Assembly: GCA_018335855.1 (NCBI GenBank)
Contig: JAGXRM010000026.1
Location: 1-64,000, forward strand
From: Clostridiales bacterium
GTDB lineage: Bacteria > Bacillota > Dethiobacteria > Dethiobacterales > Dethiobacteraceae
Reading direction: 5' to 3'
DNA: 64,000 bases
Positions within the stretch are counted from its first letter, which is position 1; each line of letters begins with the position of its first letter. Shown one piece after another: positions 26,400 to 34,512 of the stretch. Below the pieces are notes generated by a model that searched no databases, was not told where the DNA came from, and worked only from the letters and a program-made list of their open reading frames with translations. Both the position numbers and the translations under genes were made by a program.

Positions 26400-26403
26400 A
26401 TTG

Positions 26404-26528
26404 GTGCGCCCATGGGTACAGTCTAATGGGTGGCAGTCCCGAACAAGCCCGTTAGTGGGAAGTGTATAGCCAAGGCTAAGCGCGTCCATCGTGAAGTCGA
26501 GTATAAAGGAAGGCGGAGGCAAATCTTT
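26404..26528 (+). mobile_element. Group II intron, 5 prime stub
   Basis: It begins with the group II 5 prime consensus GTGCGCCC and continues with domain I-like segments GGGTGGCAGTCCCGAAC, AGTGTATAGCCAAGGCTAAG, CGTCCATCGTGAAGTCGAG and AAGGCGGAGGCAAA. These are familiar from bacterial group II introns. No reverse transcriptase/maturase and no domain V/VI are present, so only about 125 bases survive and it cannot splice. Position directly behind a hairpin matches class C intron insertion. Confidence 0.75.
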
Positions 26529-26532
26529 GAAA

Positions 26533-26571
26533 AAGTGAGACAGCAGAGAACCGTCCCCGGTTGTCTCACTT
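26533..26571. repeat. REP-like palindrome (GTGAGAC ... GTCTCAC)
   Basis: The inverted repeat AAGTGAGAC/GTCTCACTT encloses AGAACCGTCCCCGG. The same GAACCGTCCCC core appears at 37718-37814. Such elements resemble those spread by RAYT (REP-associated Y1) transposases. No transposase is in the window. Confidence 0.6.
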
Positions 26572-26706
26572 TGTTCCAGTAAAAGTAAATTAGGCCATTC
26601 CATTTCCATGAGGGTCTAAGTTCTCATTAGGTGCAGCATTATTTACTAGTTATAAGGTATTGATTAAAGTTGGCTTTTAAGCATCAAATAAGGCCCTTAT
26701 AGTAGA

Positions 26707-26736
26707 TTGATTAAACGTTATCCACCCTATTATAAT
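26707..26736 (+). promoter_or_regulatory. Candidate sigma-A promoter for the GH18 gene
   Basis: TTGATT (26707-26712), an 18-base spacer and TATAAT (26731-26736), 230 bases before the next gene. The leader between them contains no supported gene. Confidence 0.45.
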
Positions 26737-26968
26737 CTAGTAGACATAAAACTATAAGGCAAAAAGGATGCGTAGAATATTCTTGTTTGCTGAAAAGGAG
26801 GAATTATTCTAACCGTAAGGTTAATCTCAGTATGCAAATAAATAGATAGCTCTTAACAGCGACTATCATTGTTGTGATGTCAAACATGGTTTCATTAGCG
26901 AAAGTATCGAATGAATTTGCAATTTTAATATGTAATGAACAAAACAGTTGATGAAAAGGATGGATGAT

Positions 26969-28951
26969 ATGTTAAGAAAAGTTGCGGCTTACATAGTTAT
27001 GATAACGTTACTATGTAGTATTGTCTTTACCGGGTTGCCGGTAGCTGCTTCTCAATTTCCTCAGATAAATACAACGGTTTCTAATCTTAACTTCCGTATC
27101 GGTCCCGGAACGCCGTTTCTTTCTCTGGAAAGACTGGGGCAGGGAACTAGGTTATCGGTACTTACTGTTGAAAACGGTTGGTTTCTCGTAAGGAAAACTG
27201 ACGGTACTACAGGTTGGGTTTCAGGACAGTTTTCTTCCAATCCCGGGGCTATTGGCCCGATATCTTTAACCGGTAGGGGTACTGTGTTGGTTACTACCAA
27301 TGGTCTCAATATCCGTACCGGTCCTGGTACTTCATACCAGAGTATTGACAGGTTAGCTTCAGGTACTCAGCTCAGAGTTTTGACAGAAGAGAGAGGATGG
27401 TTTCTGGTTCGCCTTTCTTCCGGCTCGACAGGCTGGGTGTCCGAGAATCATGTTAGCAGTCTTAGCGGAGGCAGTGGAGGAGACACCTCAGGAAACAGTG
27501 TGACAGTAAATACTGCCGACCTTAGTTTTCGTGTTGGACCGGGGACGCATTTCTGGTCTCATGAACGGCTGGCTCGGGGAACAGGGTTAACCGTACTTGC
27601 AGCAGAAAACGGTTGGCTCCTTTCCCGTAAATCCAATGGTGCAACCGGTTGGGTGGCCGGCAGCCATACATCCAATCCCGGGGCCAGGGGTTCTGTCTCT
27701 CTCCAGGGGACGGGCACTGTCTGGACTACGGTAGAGGGCCTGAACATCCGTACCGGCCCGGGAACAGGTTTTTTCAGAATAGATACCCTGGTCAGGGGCA
27801 CGCATCTGCGGGTGCTGATGGAGGAAAACGGATGGCTGTTGGTAAGGTTTAATGGCTCTACCGGTTGGGTGTCTGCGAGATTTACAGCACCTGATGACGG
27901 GGAAAAAATGGTCGGGTATTATCCTTCCTGGGCAGCATACGGGGAGTTTACCCCGGATAAAATGGATGCTGGCAAGCTGACCCATATAAATTATGCTTTT
28001 GCCAACATCGACAGCAATCTCAGAATCACTATGGGAGATCCGCAGATAGATCCAGTTAACTTCACAAAACTTAATGAACTGAAGCAAAAATATCCCGGTC
28101 TTAAAACGTTGATATCCGTTGGAGGATGGACCTGGTCGGGCAGGTTTTCCGACGTGGCTCTGACTGATGCATCCAGAACCGCGTTTGCCAAAAGTGCTGT
28201 GGATTTCATTTTAAGGCATGGGTTCGATGGTGTTGACCTGGATTGGGAGTATCCCGTGAGTGGGGGATTGCCCTCAAATATCAGAAGAGCGGCAGACAAA
28301 CAAAACTTTACCCTGCTGCTGCAAAAAATTCGGGAACGTCTTGATGCCCAGAGCGCCATTGATGGAAATACATACCTTCTGACCATCGCCGGCGGAGCTC
28401 ATTCCAGTTTTGTAAACAATACGGAACTTGGCAAACTTCATCGTTACCTGGACTTTGCCAATATCATGACCTATGATATTTATGGGAGCTGGGACAGTTT
28501 CACCGGTTTTAATGCTCCGTTATATGCTACAAGCGAGTCTTTGCCTCATCACAGGTGGAGCGTGGATCAGGGTGTTAACGCCTGGATAAACGCCGGTTTT
28601 CCCAAAGAAAAACTGGTCATGGGGGTGCCTTTCTATGGGCGCAGATATGACGGAGTAACGAACGCTAATCGTGGACTGTATCAGCTTTTTTCAGGCGGAT
28701 CACCCGTCAGTTATGCTGATATCAACGCTAACTTCCTGAACAGAAATGGTTTTGTTCGGTACTTTCATTCAGAAGCAATGGTCCCATGGCTCTTTAACGG
28801 TTCAACATTCATCAGCTATGAGGATGAACATTCTATGAGACTGAAAGCGGAATATATCAGAAACAACGGCCTGGCCGGCGCGATGATGTGGGAATTAAGC
28901 CATGACCCAAACAGCGTCCTGCTTAACTCACTTTATAATGTATTGAAATAA
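26969..28951 (+). CDS. Secreted GH18 glycosidase with four SH3b domains
   Basis: 660 residues from ATG 26969 (AAAGGATGG upstream; ATG 26951 also in frame). A signal peptide ([18 protein letters not shown]...AAS) is followed by four SH3b repeats (about 25-300), each with NxRxGPG and GWV motifs, arranged as two pairs with a Gly/Ser linker. The GH18 barrel (about 310-655) has catalytic [10 protein letters not shown] and [11 protein letters not shown] near the end. Likely a chitinase-fold peptidoglycan or spore-cortex glycosidase (YaaH/SleL-like role is possible), with the SH3b units holding it on the wall. Confidence 0.9.
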   Translation: MLRKVAAYIVMITLLCSIVFTGLPVAASQFPQINTTVSNLNFRIGPGTPFLSLERLGQGTRLSVLTVENGWFLVRKTDGTTGWVSGQFSSNPGAIGPISLTGRGTVLVTTNGLNIRTGPGTSYQSIDRLASGTQLRVLTEERGWFLVRLSSGSTGWVSENHVSSLSGGSGGDTSGNSVTVNTADLSFRVGPGTHFWSHERLARGTGLTVLAAENGWLLSRKSNGATGWVAGSHTSNPGARGSVSLQGTGTVWTTVEGLNIRTGPGTGFFRIDTLVRGTHLRVLMEENGWLLVRFNGSTGWVSARFTAPDDGEKMVGYYPSWAAYGEFTPDKMDAGKLTHINYAFANIDSNLRITMGDPQIDPVNFTKLNELKQKYPGLKTLISVGGWTWSGRFSDVALTDASRTAFAKSAVDFILRHGFDGVDLDWEYPVSGGLPSNIRRAADKQNFTLLLQKIRERLDAQSAIDGNTYLLTIAGGAHSSFVNNTELGKLHRYLDFANIMTYDIYGSWDSFTGFNAPLYATSESLPHHRWSVDQGVNAWINAGFPKEKLVMGVPFYGRRYDGVTNANRGLYQLFSGGSPVSYADINANFLNRNGFVRYFHSEAMVPWLFNGSTFISYEDEHSMRLKAEYIRNNGLAGAMMWELSHDPNSVLLNSLYNVLK

Positions 28952-29622
28952 CGTATTGATTAAGATTAGTGTAATAAAAACGAATTGTGCATCTTCTTAT
29001 TCCCGCCTTGTACTCAAAAATACAGGATGATTTTAGAAAAGACGCTAAAACACAATAAGTCTTAAGAGTCTCTATATCATAACACTTTACAGACCTTAAA
29101 CACCCATAATAATACTCGCTTATTGTAACTGGGGTCAAGAGGTCGCAGGTACAAATCCTGTCGCTCCGACCATAAAAAGCCAATAACATGTATTTGAGCG
29201 GGTTATTATTTTTGAGTATGAGCGAGGAATTCGCTATCAAAAAGGAAAATTTACCGGCATCCTGCAGTCCGGAGTACATTGGTTTACACGCCACAATAAC
29301 CATATCTTTAAAGCTGATACACGTCCCATATCGTAATCAGCATGTTAGGGGTTCAAGCCTTTTTGCCGAAAACAACCTGAATTCTCAGCAGTGCAGAATA
29401 ACTTTGCTCGTTGATCCGTCCGTGGTGGGTTCAATTCCCCACTTACTCGATGCATGCCTTAAGTAGGTACTGGTGAGGCTAAAGCAGCTACGGGCAAAAA
29501 GGGATCATTGCAATTTAATGCTATACCGTTCTATGTGATAACAGGGGAATATACACCATTGATTGAAGTATTTTAGTCAAAATTTTAGTCAAAATGTACT
29601 CCGCAGTGATTTTAGTCAAGGT
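28952..29622. other. Intergenic region with tRNA-like scars
   Basis: About 670 bases without a supported gene. T-arm-like strings occur at about 29150 (GGTACAAATCC), 29347 (GGGTTCAAGCC) and 29429 (GGGTTCAATTCC). Near 29570-29620 TTTTAGTCAA occurs three times. AATAAC/GTTATT followed by ATTTTT (near 29180-29215) may be a terminator. Confidence 0.5.
29128..29172 (+). other. tRNA 3 prime half (tRNA-Pro-like) scar
   Basis: The sequence GAGGTCGCAGGTACAAATCC then TGTCGCTCCGACCA matches the variable loop, T arm, acceptor strand and CCA of a proline-type tRNA. The T loop is altered (GGTAC for GGTTC) and no 5 prime half precedes it. Site-specific integrases use tRNA 3 prime halves as attachment sites, so this is most simply an att scar or a deleted tRNA. 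Confidence 0.65.
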
Positions 29623-29662
29623 ATAAAAAAGTAACCACAGGCCATAAACGCCTGTGGTTACT
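29623..29662 (-). terminator. Terminator of the second tRNA-Leu
   Basis: A perfect 13-bp stem AGTAACCACAGGC/GCCTGTGGTTACT, followed on the minus strand by TTTTTTAT. Confidence 0.9.
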
Positions 29663-29674
29663 GTGTTTATAAGA

Positions 29675-29760
29675 TGGTGCCGAAGGCCGGACTCGAACCG
29701 GCACAATCAGAGATCGCTTGATTTTGAGTCAAGTGCGTCTGCCAATTCCGCCACTTCGGC
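29675..29760 (-). tRNA. tRNA-Leu (anticodon CAA), second copy
   Basis: 86 bases with CCA and anticodon loop CTCAAAA. It differs from the 3197-3282 copy at only two positions, which pair with each other in the variable arm (GTC/GAC becomes ATC/GAT). Flanks on both sides are unrelated to the first copy. Confidence 0.97.
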
Positions 29761-29805
29761 ATGTTATTTAGGCAAAGAGTATCATACCATATTCTAATGT
29801 GGTTT

Positions 29806-30633
29806 TCAAGAGTTGGATTTTGGATAAAAGCGTTCTCCGGGTATGCTGCTCTCACAGGGGACGTTGCTTTGGCATTTGCCGCAGGCACTGTACGGGTAGC
29901 CGAATTCTTTGTTTGTGTCTTGTAGAGGATTATCCGTAAATAAATAGTAGTGGCATTTGGCTTTATCCTTGCCTTCTTTGGTTATGGCGTTTACGGGGCA
30001 GCGTTGAATACAAGCGCCGCATTTGCCATCATTGGTTTGTGGGCAGTGGGCAAAGGGGTGAGAGTAACTGCGGGGGGTCGGGTCAAACTTGAGGTTTGTA
30101 ATAACACTGCCGAAACGGCCTGACATGCCTTTCTCGGTAATTAGGGCGGCGTTTAGGCTGAAGGTGCCGAGTCCGGCGATGTAGGCGGCGTGGCGCTCAG
30201 ACCAGTTGCTGGCATAAATATTATAGTCGATAACCATTTCTGGCTCAAGCATGGGGGCCAGGGCTTTGCCGCCGGCGTTTTCCAGTTCTTTGATGACGAT
30301 TCTACGCATTTGATTGTTGAATTCTTCGCCGGGAAACCGAGCGTGGAGCCACTCAATGGATGCGAGTCCAGGTTCGTGATTGGAGTGTCTTACTTCAGTA
30401 GTAAAGGGAAGGAAGTAGGAAATTACGGTTGTGGCTTCCGGCAACCACTCTTTGGGTAGCCGGTAGATGTCTCCGATAATTTCATCTTTTTTCATTTCCT
30501 GAAACAGCTGGTCATCGGCGTCGGCAAAGCCAATGATGGGCGGATCATAAAAACGATATGTGTTTTTAAAGGTATTTCCTGTGGAGGTTAATGCTGTTTC
30601 AGTCATTATCTGCAGTAACTTTTTTTTATTCAT
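29806..30633 (-). CDS. QueG-like 4Fe-4S reductase family protein
   Basis: 275 residues. The C-terminal ferredoxin region has CGACIQRCPVNAITKEG and a later CGKCQSNVPCESS, enough for two clusters. The upstream part has AAYIAGLGTFSLN and GRFGSVITNL, as in epoxyqueuosine reductase relatives. Corrinoid and tRNA-binding features of true QueG are not evident, so the substrate is unknown. It overlaps the previous gene by eight bases and is co-transcribed with it. Confidence 0.8.
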   Translation of the reverse strand: MNKKKLLQIMTETALTSTGNTFKNTYRFYDPPIIGFADADDQLFQEMKKDEIIGDIYRLPKEWLPEATTVISYFLPFTTEVRHSNHEPGLASIEWLHARFPGEEFNNQMRRIVIKELENAGGKALAPMLEPEMVIDYNIYASNWSERHAAYIAGLGTFSLNAALITEKGMSGRFGSVITNLKFDPTPRSYSHPFAHCPQTNDGKCGACIQRCPVNAITKEGKDKAKCHYYLFTDNPLQDTNKEFGYPYSACGKCQSNVPCESSIPGERFYPKSNS

Positions 30634-31393
30634 GATGACCTCCTAAGGGGCAAGAGGCCATGCACTTGAAGCAAAAGTACTGAAAGCCGATGAAACCGGA
30701 TTGGTAGAGTTTCCAGTATTCTTCGCCGGAGAGCATCTTTTTTTGTTCTTCAGGAGGGCTGTCGACAAGTTTTGTCCAAAAGCCGATATTGCTACCGATG
30801 CCGTACGGCTGGCTATTTTTGAGGCAGCGTCCCAGATGTGTTTTGCCTTCTGCTTCTAGTGCGTTACCGGGACAGTTATCGACGCACAGGTTGCAATCTG
30901 CACATAAATGTTCTGCCGGGTGGTCTGAGGGTAAGTCCATATCTGTCATGACAGCGGAGAAAACAACGCGGCTTCCCAGCTTGGGATGAATTATGAGGTT
31001 GTGCCGTCCGAAGCTGCCTAGTCCTGCGGCACTGGCCGCATGGCGGAGGGAGACATCGCCGATACATCCTTTTGTCTTATAGCTCATCTCCAGAGGATAG
31101 GAAAGGGGTACAGTCATGACTTTGGCATTGAATTCTTTTTTTAAAAAACGGGCCAGTTTGTAGTTGCATGAGCGGGCAAACTCCATAATGTCCAGGCGGC
31201 CGTTAAAGGCAATTTGCGGGTTGTTGCTTTCACAGTTATCTAACTCATTGTAGGCCATGACAACCAGGGAACGGACATCGGGAAACAAGCTCTGCAATTG
31301 TGGTGAATTGGGACTGTTGTAGTCTTCGATGGAGGCAATTCCCGCATCATCAACCCCCATGTCCAGGATGAACTTTTTGATTTTCTCTTGCAT
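30626..31393 (-). CDS. QueG-like 4Fe-4S reductase family protein
   Basis: 255 residues, paralogous to the next gene. AASAAGLGSFGRHNLIIHP and SRVVFSAVMTDMDL are followed by CADCNLCVDNCPGNALEAEG and a C-terminal CFKCMASCPLGG. It lies in an operon marR, this gene, then the second paralogue. The MarR control suggests a response to an oxidant or aromatic compound. That is an inference from the regulator type. Confidence 0.8.
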   Translation of the reverse strand: MQEKIKKFILDMGVDDAGIASIEDYNSPNSPQLQSLFPDVRSLVVMAYNELDNCESNNPQIAFNGRLDIMEFARSCNYKLARFLKKEFNAKVMTVPLSYPLEMSYKTKGCIGDVSLRHAASAAGLGSFGRHNLIIHPKLGSRVVFSAVMTDMDLPSDHPAEHLCADCNLCVDNCPGNALEAEGKTHLGRCLKNSQPYGIGSNIGFWTKLVDSPPEEQKKMLSGEEYWKLYQSGFIGFQYFCFKCMASCPLGGHHE

Positions 31394-31426
31394 TCGTTTC
31401 TCCTCCGTTTCTATATATTTTTGACT

Positions 31427-31861
31427 CTATAGCTCTGAGTCGTAAAGATCATCGAGCACCTTTAAAAAAGTGATAAATTCTGCTTCAGGTATCTGTTGAC
31501 GAACATCATCATCGAAGCCATCGGCCAGGCGAACCATTTCCTGCCCCTGGCTTTTTGATTTTGCTGTTAAGTAAACCAGCAGCGAACGGCGGTCTTCCGG
31601 ATCATCTTGTCGTTTCACAAAGCCGGAACGTTCCATTCGATCAAGGATGCCGGTCAGAGTAGCTCCGTCCATATTAACTTTTTCTGCAAGCTCTTTAAAC
31701 TTTAAACCGTCCTTTTCCCAGAGGACATTAAATACGTAAAATTGGACAGGTGTGATGCCGAATGCAACCAGCCTGTTCTCATAATACTTCTGTACCTTGC
31801 GCATCACTTTGCTGAGTTTAAAGCAAATATATTTAGCTGGGCCAGTTGTGTTTAACTCCAT
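31427..31861 (-). CDS. MarR-family transcriptional regulator
   Basis: 144 residues from ATG 31861, chosen for the AAGGAG eight bases upstream. A longer in-frame start at 31906 overlaps the operator. Winged-helix core: LKFKELAEKVNMDGATLTGI, LDRMERSGFVKRQDD, PEDRRSLLVYLT. It probably represses its own operon through the palindrome at 31896-31907, releasing when a ligand binds or a thiol is oxidised. Confidence 0.92.
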   Translation of the reverse strand: MELNTTGPAKYICFKLSKVMRKVQKYYENRLVAFGITPVQFYVFNVLWEKDGLKFKELAEKVNMDGATLTGILDRMERSGFVKRQDDPEDRRSLLVYLTAKSKSQGQEMVRLADGFDDDVRQQIPEAEFITFLKVLDDLYDSEL

Positions 31862-31895
31862 GTGATAACTCCTTTTTATGGTTGCGTGCGAATTG

Positions 31896-31937
31896 TTTGT
31901 ATACAAATATATTATCTGACAAGCTCGTTGACGTCAA
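31896..31937 (-). promoter_or_regulatory. marR promoter and operator
   Basis: On the minus strand, -35 TTGACG (31932-31937), a 17-base spacer and -10 TAATAT (31909-31914). A perfect palindrome TTTGTATACAAA (31896-31907) lies just past the -10, over the expected start point, the usual place for a MarR dimer. Confidence 0.7.
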
Positions 31938-32063
31938 TAAGATTGTTCTGGAGTGGTTTTTTTGTGTGATTAAATGGGGCAGGATAATGGAGTGAAATGT
32001 TAAATATATAGTTGGAAAGAAATGAGAGTATGTTTGAAATGATAAACCTTGGAGGTGTAAATA

Positions 32064-33173
32064 TTGGTTAATAAAGAGCGCTTGGTGAATGGGTTTATGG
32101 ATATTGTGCGGGTGGACAGCGGGACATTGAAAGAACGGAAAATGGCGGATTATTTGAAAGGGAAGCTGGGTGAGTTGGGACTTAGTGTGACAGAGGATCG
32201 GGCCGGGGAGGCGCATGGCGGGGAAGCGGGGAATGTAATTGGTGTGTTAGAAGGGTCAGAGGATAAAGAAACGCTGATGTTTCTGGCTCATATGGACCGG
32301 GTAACGCCTGGGACGGGGATTCAGCCGGTATGGGAAGGCGATATTGTTAAGAGTGATGGCAAGACGATTTTAGGAGCCGATGACGGTTCGGGGTTAGCTG
32401 CTATTTTAGAGATGCTGACAGTTGTTAAGGATAATAATGTGCCGCATGGGAGGGTGGAAGTTGTTTTCACCATAGCAGAGGAGGGCGGCTTATACGGCGC
32501 AAAAGGTTTTGATGAGCAGGCTTTGCAGGCAAAAAAGGCGATTGTTCTGGATAGCAACGGCAGAGCCGGGACGGTGATTAACCAGGCGCCGGCCCAGGAT
32601 GAGATTATTGCCAGATTTTATGGCAAGGCAGCCCATGCCGGAGTGGCCCCGGAGAAAGGCGTTAATGCTATTGTTGCAGCGTCAAAGGCAATTAGCCGGA
32701 TGAAAATTGGACGTCTAGATGAAGAAACAACTGCGAACATTGGGGTAATACAAGGCGGGAAAGCGACAAACATTGTGCCGGATTTTGTGGAAGTTCGTGG
32801 TGAATCGAGAAGTTTGGTTGAAGAAAAACTGATACGGGTTACTGAAGAAATGTCCGGAGAATTCATTCGTGCGGCGGCGGAGGAAAATAGTCGTGTGGAA
32901 TTGGACGTAAAACGTCTTTATCCTGCATATCATGTAGCGGAGGACCATGACTTGCTTCGTTTGGTGAAGAAGGCGGGAGAAGAAGTCGGTCTTACCGTAA
33001 AGATTCAGTCTACCGGAGGTGGTAGTGACGCCAATATTATTAACGGTAAAGGTATTGCAGCGGTAAATCTGGCTGTGGGAAATGAGGAAGTGCATACGCT
33101 GGATGAGTTTCAGCGGGTGGATGATTTGGTCCGGGCTGTAGAGTTTTGTTTAAAAATCCTGGAGTTGGCTTAA
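32064..33173 (+). CDS. M20-family metallopeptidase (PepT-like)
   Basis: 369 residues from TTG 32064 behind GGAGGTG. Two-zinc aminopeptidase motifs: LAHMDRVTPG (metal His and following Asp), ILGADDGSG (bridging Asp), FTIAEEGGLYGAK (catalytic Glu), and STGGGSDANI near the C-terminus. A dimerisation or lid domain (about 180-290) lies between. Likely an intracellular tripeptidase-like enzyme. The exact substrate is not shown by sequence. Confidence 0.88.
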   Translation: MVNKERLVNGFMDIVRVDSGTLKERKMADYLKGKLGELGLSVTEDRAGEAHGGEAGNVIGVLEGSEDKETLMFLAHMDRVTPGTGIQPVWEGDIVKSDGKTILGADDGSGLAAILEMLTVVKDNNVPHGRVEVVFTIAEEGGLYGAKGFDEQALQAKKAIVLDSNGRAGTVINQAPAQDEIIARFYGKAAHAGVAPEKGVNAIVAASKAISRMKIGRLDEETTANIGVIQGGKATNIVPDFVEVRGESRSLVEEKLIRVTEEMSGEFIRAAAEENSRVELDVKRLYPAYHVAEDHDLLRLVKKAGEEVGLTVKIQSTGGGSDANIINGKGIAAVNLAVGNEEVHTLDEFQRVDDLVRAVEFCLKILELA

Positions 33174-33238
33174 TTTGCACCAAACCGGCAGAGTGTGCAT
33201 ATACTGGAATGTAATTGTACATAGGAAGGGGTGATGAT

Positions 33239-33412
33239 TTGCGGTCGTACAGAGTAATGGCTCTGCTCCGCAGATTTATCGGCCTGGCTCTGGCGGTGGC
33301 AGGCATTGCCATCGTCATCGATTCCCTGCCGGGATACTTATGGGTCTTGTTGTTAGGCTTTGGTCTGATTTGGGCAGGCTGGGCGATGTTTCGCATGCAG
33401 CGGATTTATTAA
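33239..33412 (+). CDS. Small two-helix membrane protein
   Basis: 57 residues from TTG 33239 (ribosome binding site GGAAGGGGTGATG). Basic N-terminus (RSYRVMALLRRF), then two hydrophobic segments (IGLALAVAGIAIVI and YLWVLLLGFGLIWAGWAMF). It is 13 bases ahead of spoVM and probably co-transcribed. No family assigned. Confidence 0.65.
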   Translation: MRSYRVMALLRRFIGLALAVAGIAIVIDSLPGYLWVLLLGFGLIWAGWAMFRMQRIY

Positions 33413-33425
33413 GGGGGGAAGAAGA

Positions 33426-33503
33426 ATGCGCTTTTATACCGTACGCGTACCGAAGGTTATCGGTAAAATATTAAAAGGCTTTTTTGGAATATGGCAAAAA
33501 TAA
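33426..33503 (+). CDS. spoVM: SpoVM, spore morphogenesis peptide
   Basis: Only 25 residues, starting MRFYTVRVPKVIGKILKG and ending FGIWQK. It aligns along its whole length with B. subtilis SpoVM (MKFYTIKLPKFLGG...), keeping the K/R-FYT and PK motifs and the amphipathic helix. SpoVM recognises the convex forespore membrane and anchors SpoIVA to start coat and cortex assembly. The ribosome binding site is AGGGGGGAAG. It precedes rpmB as in Bacillus, although rpmB is on the other strand here. Confidence 0.9.
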   Translation: MRFYTVRVPKVIGKILKGFFGIWQK

Positions 33504-33526
33504 AAAAAGCGCACTGCGCTTTTTTT
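33502..33526. terminator. Bidirectional terminator between spoVM and rpmB
   Basis: Seven A, GCGC, ACT, GCGC, seven T: a perfect stem usable from both converging genes. Confidence 0.9.
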
Positions 33527-33548
33527 GTTGTGTATAAAATAGATTGTA

Positions 33549-33740
33549 TTATACGACCCGTTTAACTTTGCCTGCTTTCAGGCAACGGGTACACACGGCG
33601 ACCCTGCGGGGTGCACCGTCCACGAGAGCTTTGATTTTCTGGACATTGGCTTTCCAGGTTCTTCTTGTTTTGATATTAGAGTGACTGACGGCATTTCCTG
33701 TTTCCGTTCCTTTGCCGCATATAGTACATCTTCTGGCCAA
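33549..33740 (-). CDS. rpmB: Ribosomal protein L28
   Basis: 63 residues. RCTICGKGTETGNAVSHSN and VCTRCLKAGKVKR: both Cys pairs of the zinc-binding (C+) form are kept. A large-subunit protein. The gene is single, on the minus strand, with GGAGGTG before ATG 33740. Confidence 0.97.
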   Translation of the reverse strand: MARRCTICGKGTETGNAVSHSNIKTRRTWKANVQKIKALVDGAPRRVAVCTRCLKAGKVKRVV

Positions 33741-33928
33741 ACTTTACACCTCCTCGATAAGCCGCTGTATTAAGCGGGATACATGAGCATAACATAAAAA
33801 AATCACTTTTTAAATTCTAACATACAGAACATGTCGTTGCAAGTAAATAATTTGGCTTAAGCAGGAATTCCTTATAGTTTTATGGAATAAATATTCACAG
33901 GAAAATCCCGATTTAAGGGGGAACAGGA

Positions 33929-34144
33929 ATGAGAATCACTAAAGAACTGACAATTTTCGAAACGATTCGATCTCACCCGAAGGCGATGGGTGTCTTAAAA
34001 TTGTATGATATGAGCTGCGGTGGTTGCATGGCTGTAATGGATGAAAGTATTGAACAAGGGGCTCGCAGGCACGGCGCAGACCTTGAGGGCCTCCTCAGGG
34101 ATTTAAATGCATTGTTCAATGACGACTGCGGGGGGGAAAACTGA
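33929..34144 (+). CDS. DUF1858-like small redox-disulfide domain protein
   Basis: 71 residues. TIFETIRSHPKAMGVLKLYD leads to MSCGGCMAVMDESIEQGA, the CxxC of DUF1858 (hybrid-cluster-associated disulfide) proteins. A short acidic tail ends DDCGGEN. Its function is unknown, perhaps Fe-S or redox handling. Its last base overlaps the first of the Asp23 gene. Confidence 0.75.
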   Translation: MRITKELTIFETIRSHPKAMGVLKLYDMSCGGCMAVMDESIEQGARRHGADLEGLLRDLNALFNDDCGGEN

Positions 34145-34503
34145 TGACAAATGAAATGGACAATGAACTTGGTAAAGTTGTCATATCAGATGAGTTAATT
34201 GCTACCCTCGCCGGTGTGGCTGCCGTGGAGTGTTATGGCCTTGTAGGGATGTCCTCGCGTAAGCTTAAGGACGGTATTGCAGAACTGTTGGGGCGGGATA
34301 ATTTAAGCCGGGGTGTGGAAGTGCACTTAACAGATGATACTGTGACTGTAGATTTACATATCATCGTGTCTTACGGTACGAAGATACCGGAAGTGGCTGT
34401 TAATGTTATGGAAAAGGTGAAGTATACACTAGAGAAACTGACAGGTCTGGCCGTTACCCAGGTGAATATTCACGTGCAGGGAGTACGCGTGGCCGATAAT
34501 TAG
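34144..34503 (+). CDS. Asp23/Gls24 envelope-stress protein (YloU)
   Basis: 119 residues: VVISDELIATLAGVAAVECY, GLVGMSSRKLKDGIAELLG, and VAVNVMEKVKYTLEKLTG. DUF322 fold. In B. subtilis yloU precedes yloV (fakA), as it does here. Related proteins sit at the membrane and help wall homeostasis. Confidence 0.92.
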   Translation: MTNEMDNELGKVVISDELIATLAGVAAVECYGLVGMSSRKLKDGIAELLGRDNLSRGVEVHLTDDTVTVDLHIIVSYGTKIPEVAVNVMEKVKYTLEKLTGLAVTQVNIHVQGVRVADN

Positions 34504-34512
34504 GAGGGCGAC

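Noticed and set aside
26382-26609. Minus-strand frame
   Set aside because: It lies across the group II intron stub and REP-like palindrome and has no family features.
29188-29466. Plus-strand frame of 92 codons
   Set aside because: It crosses several tRNA-like scars and shows no protein family features.
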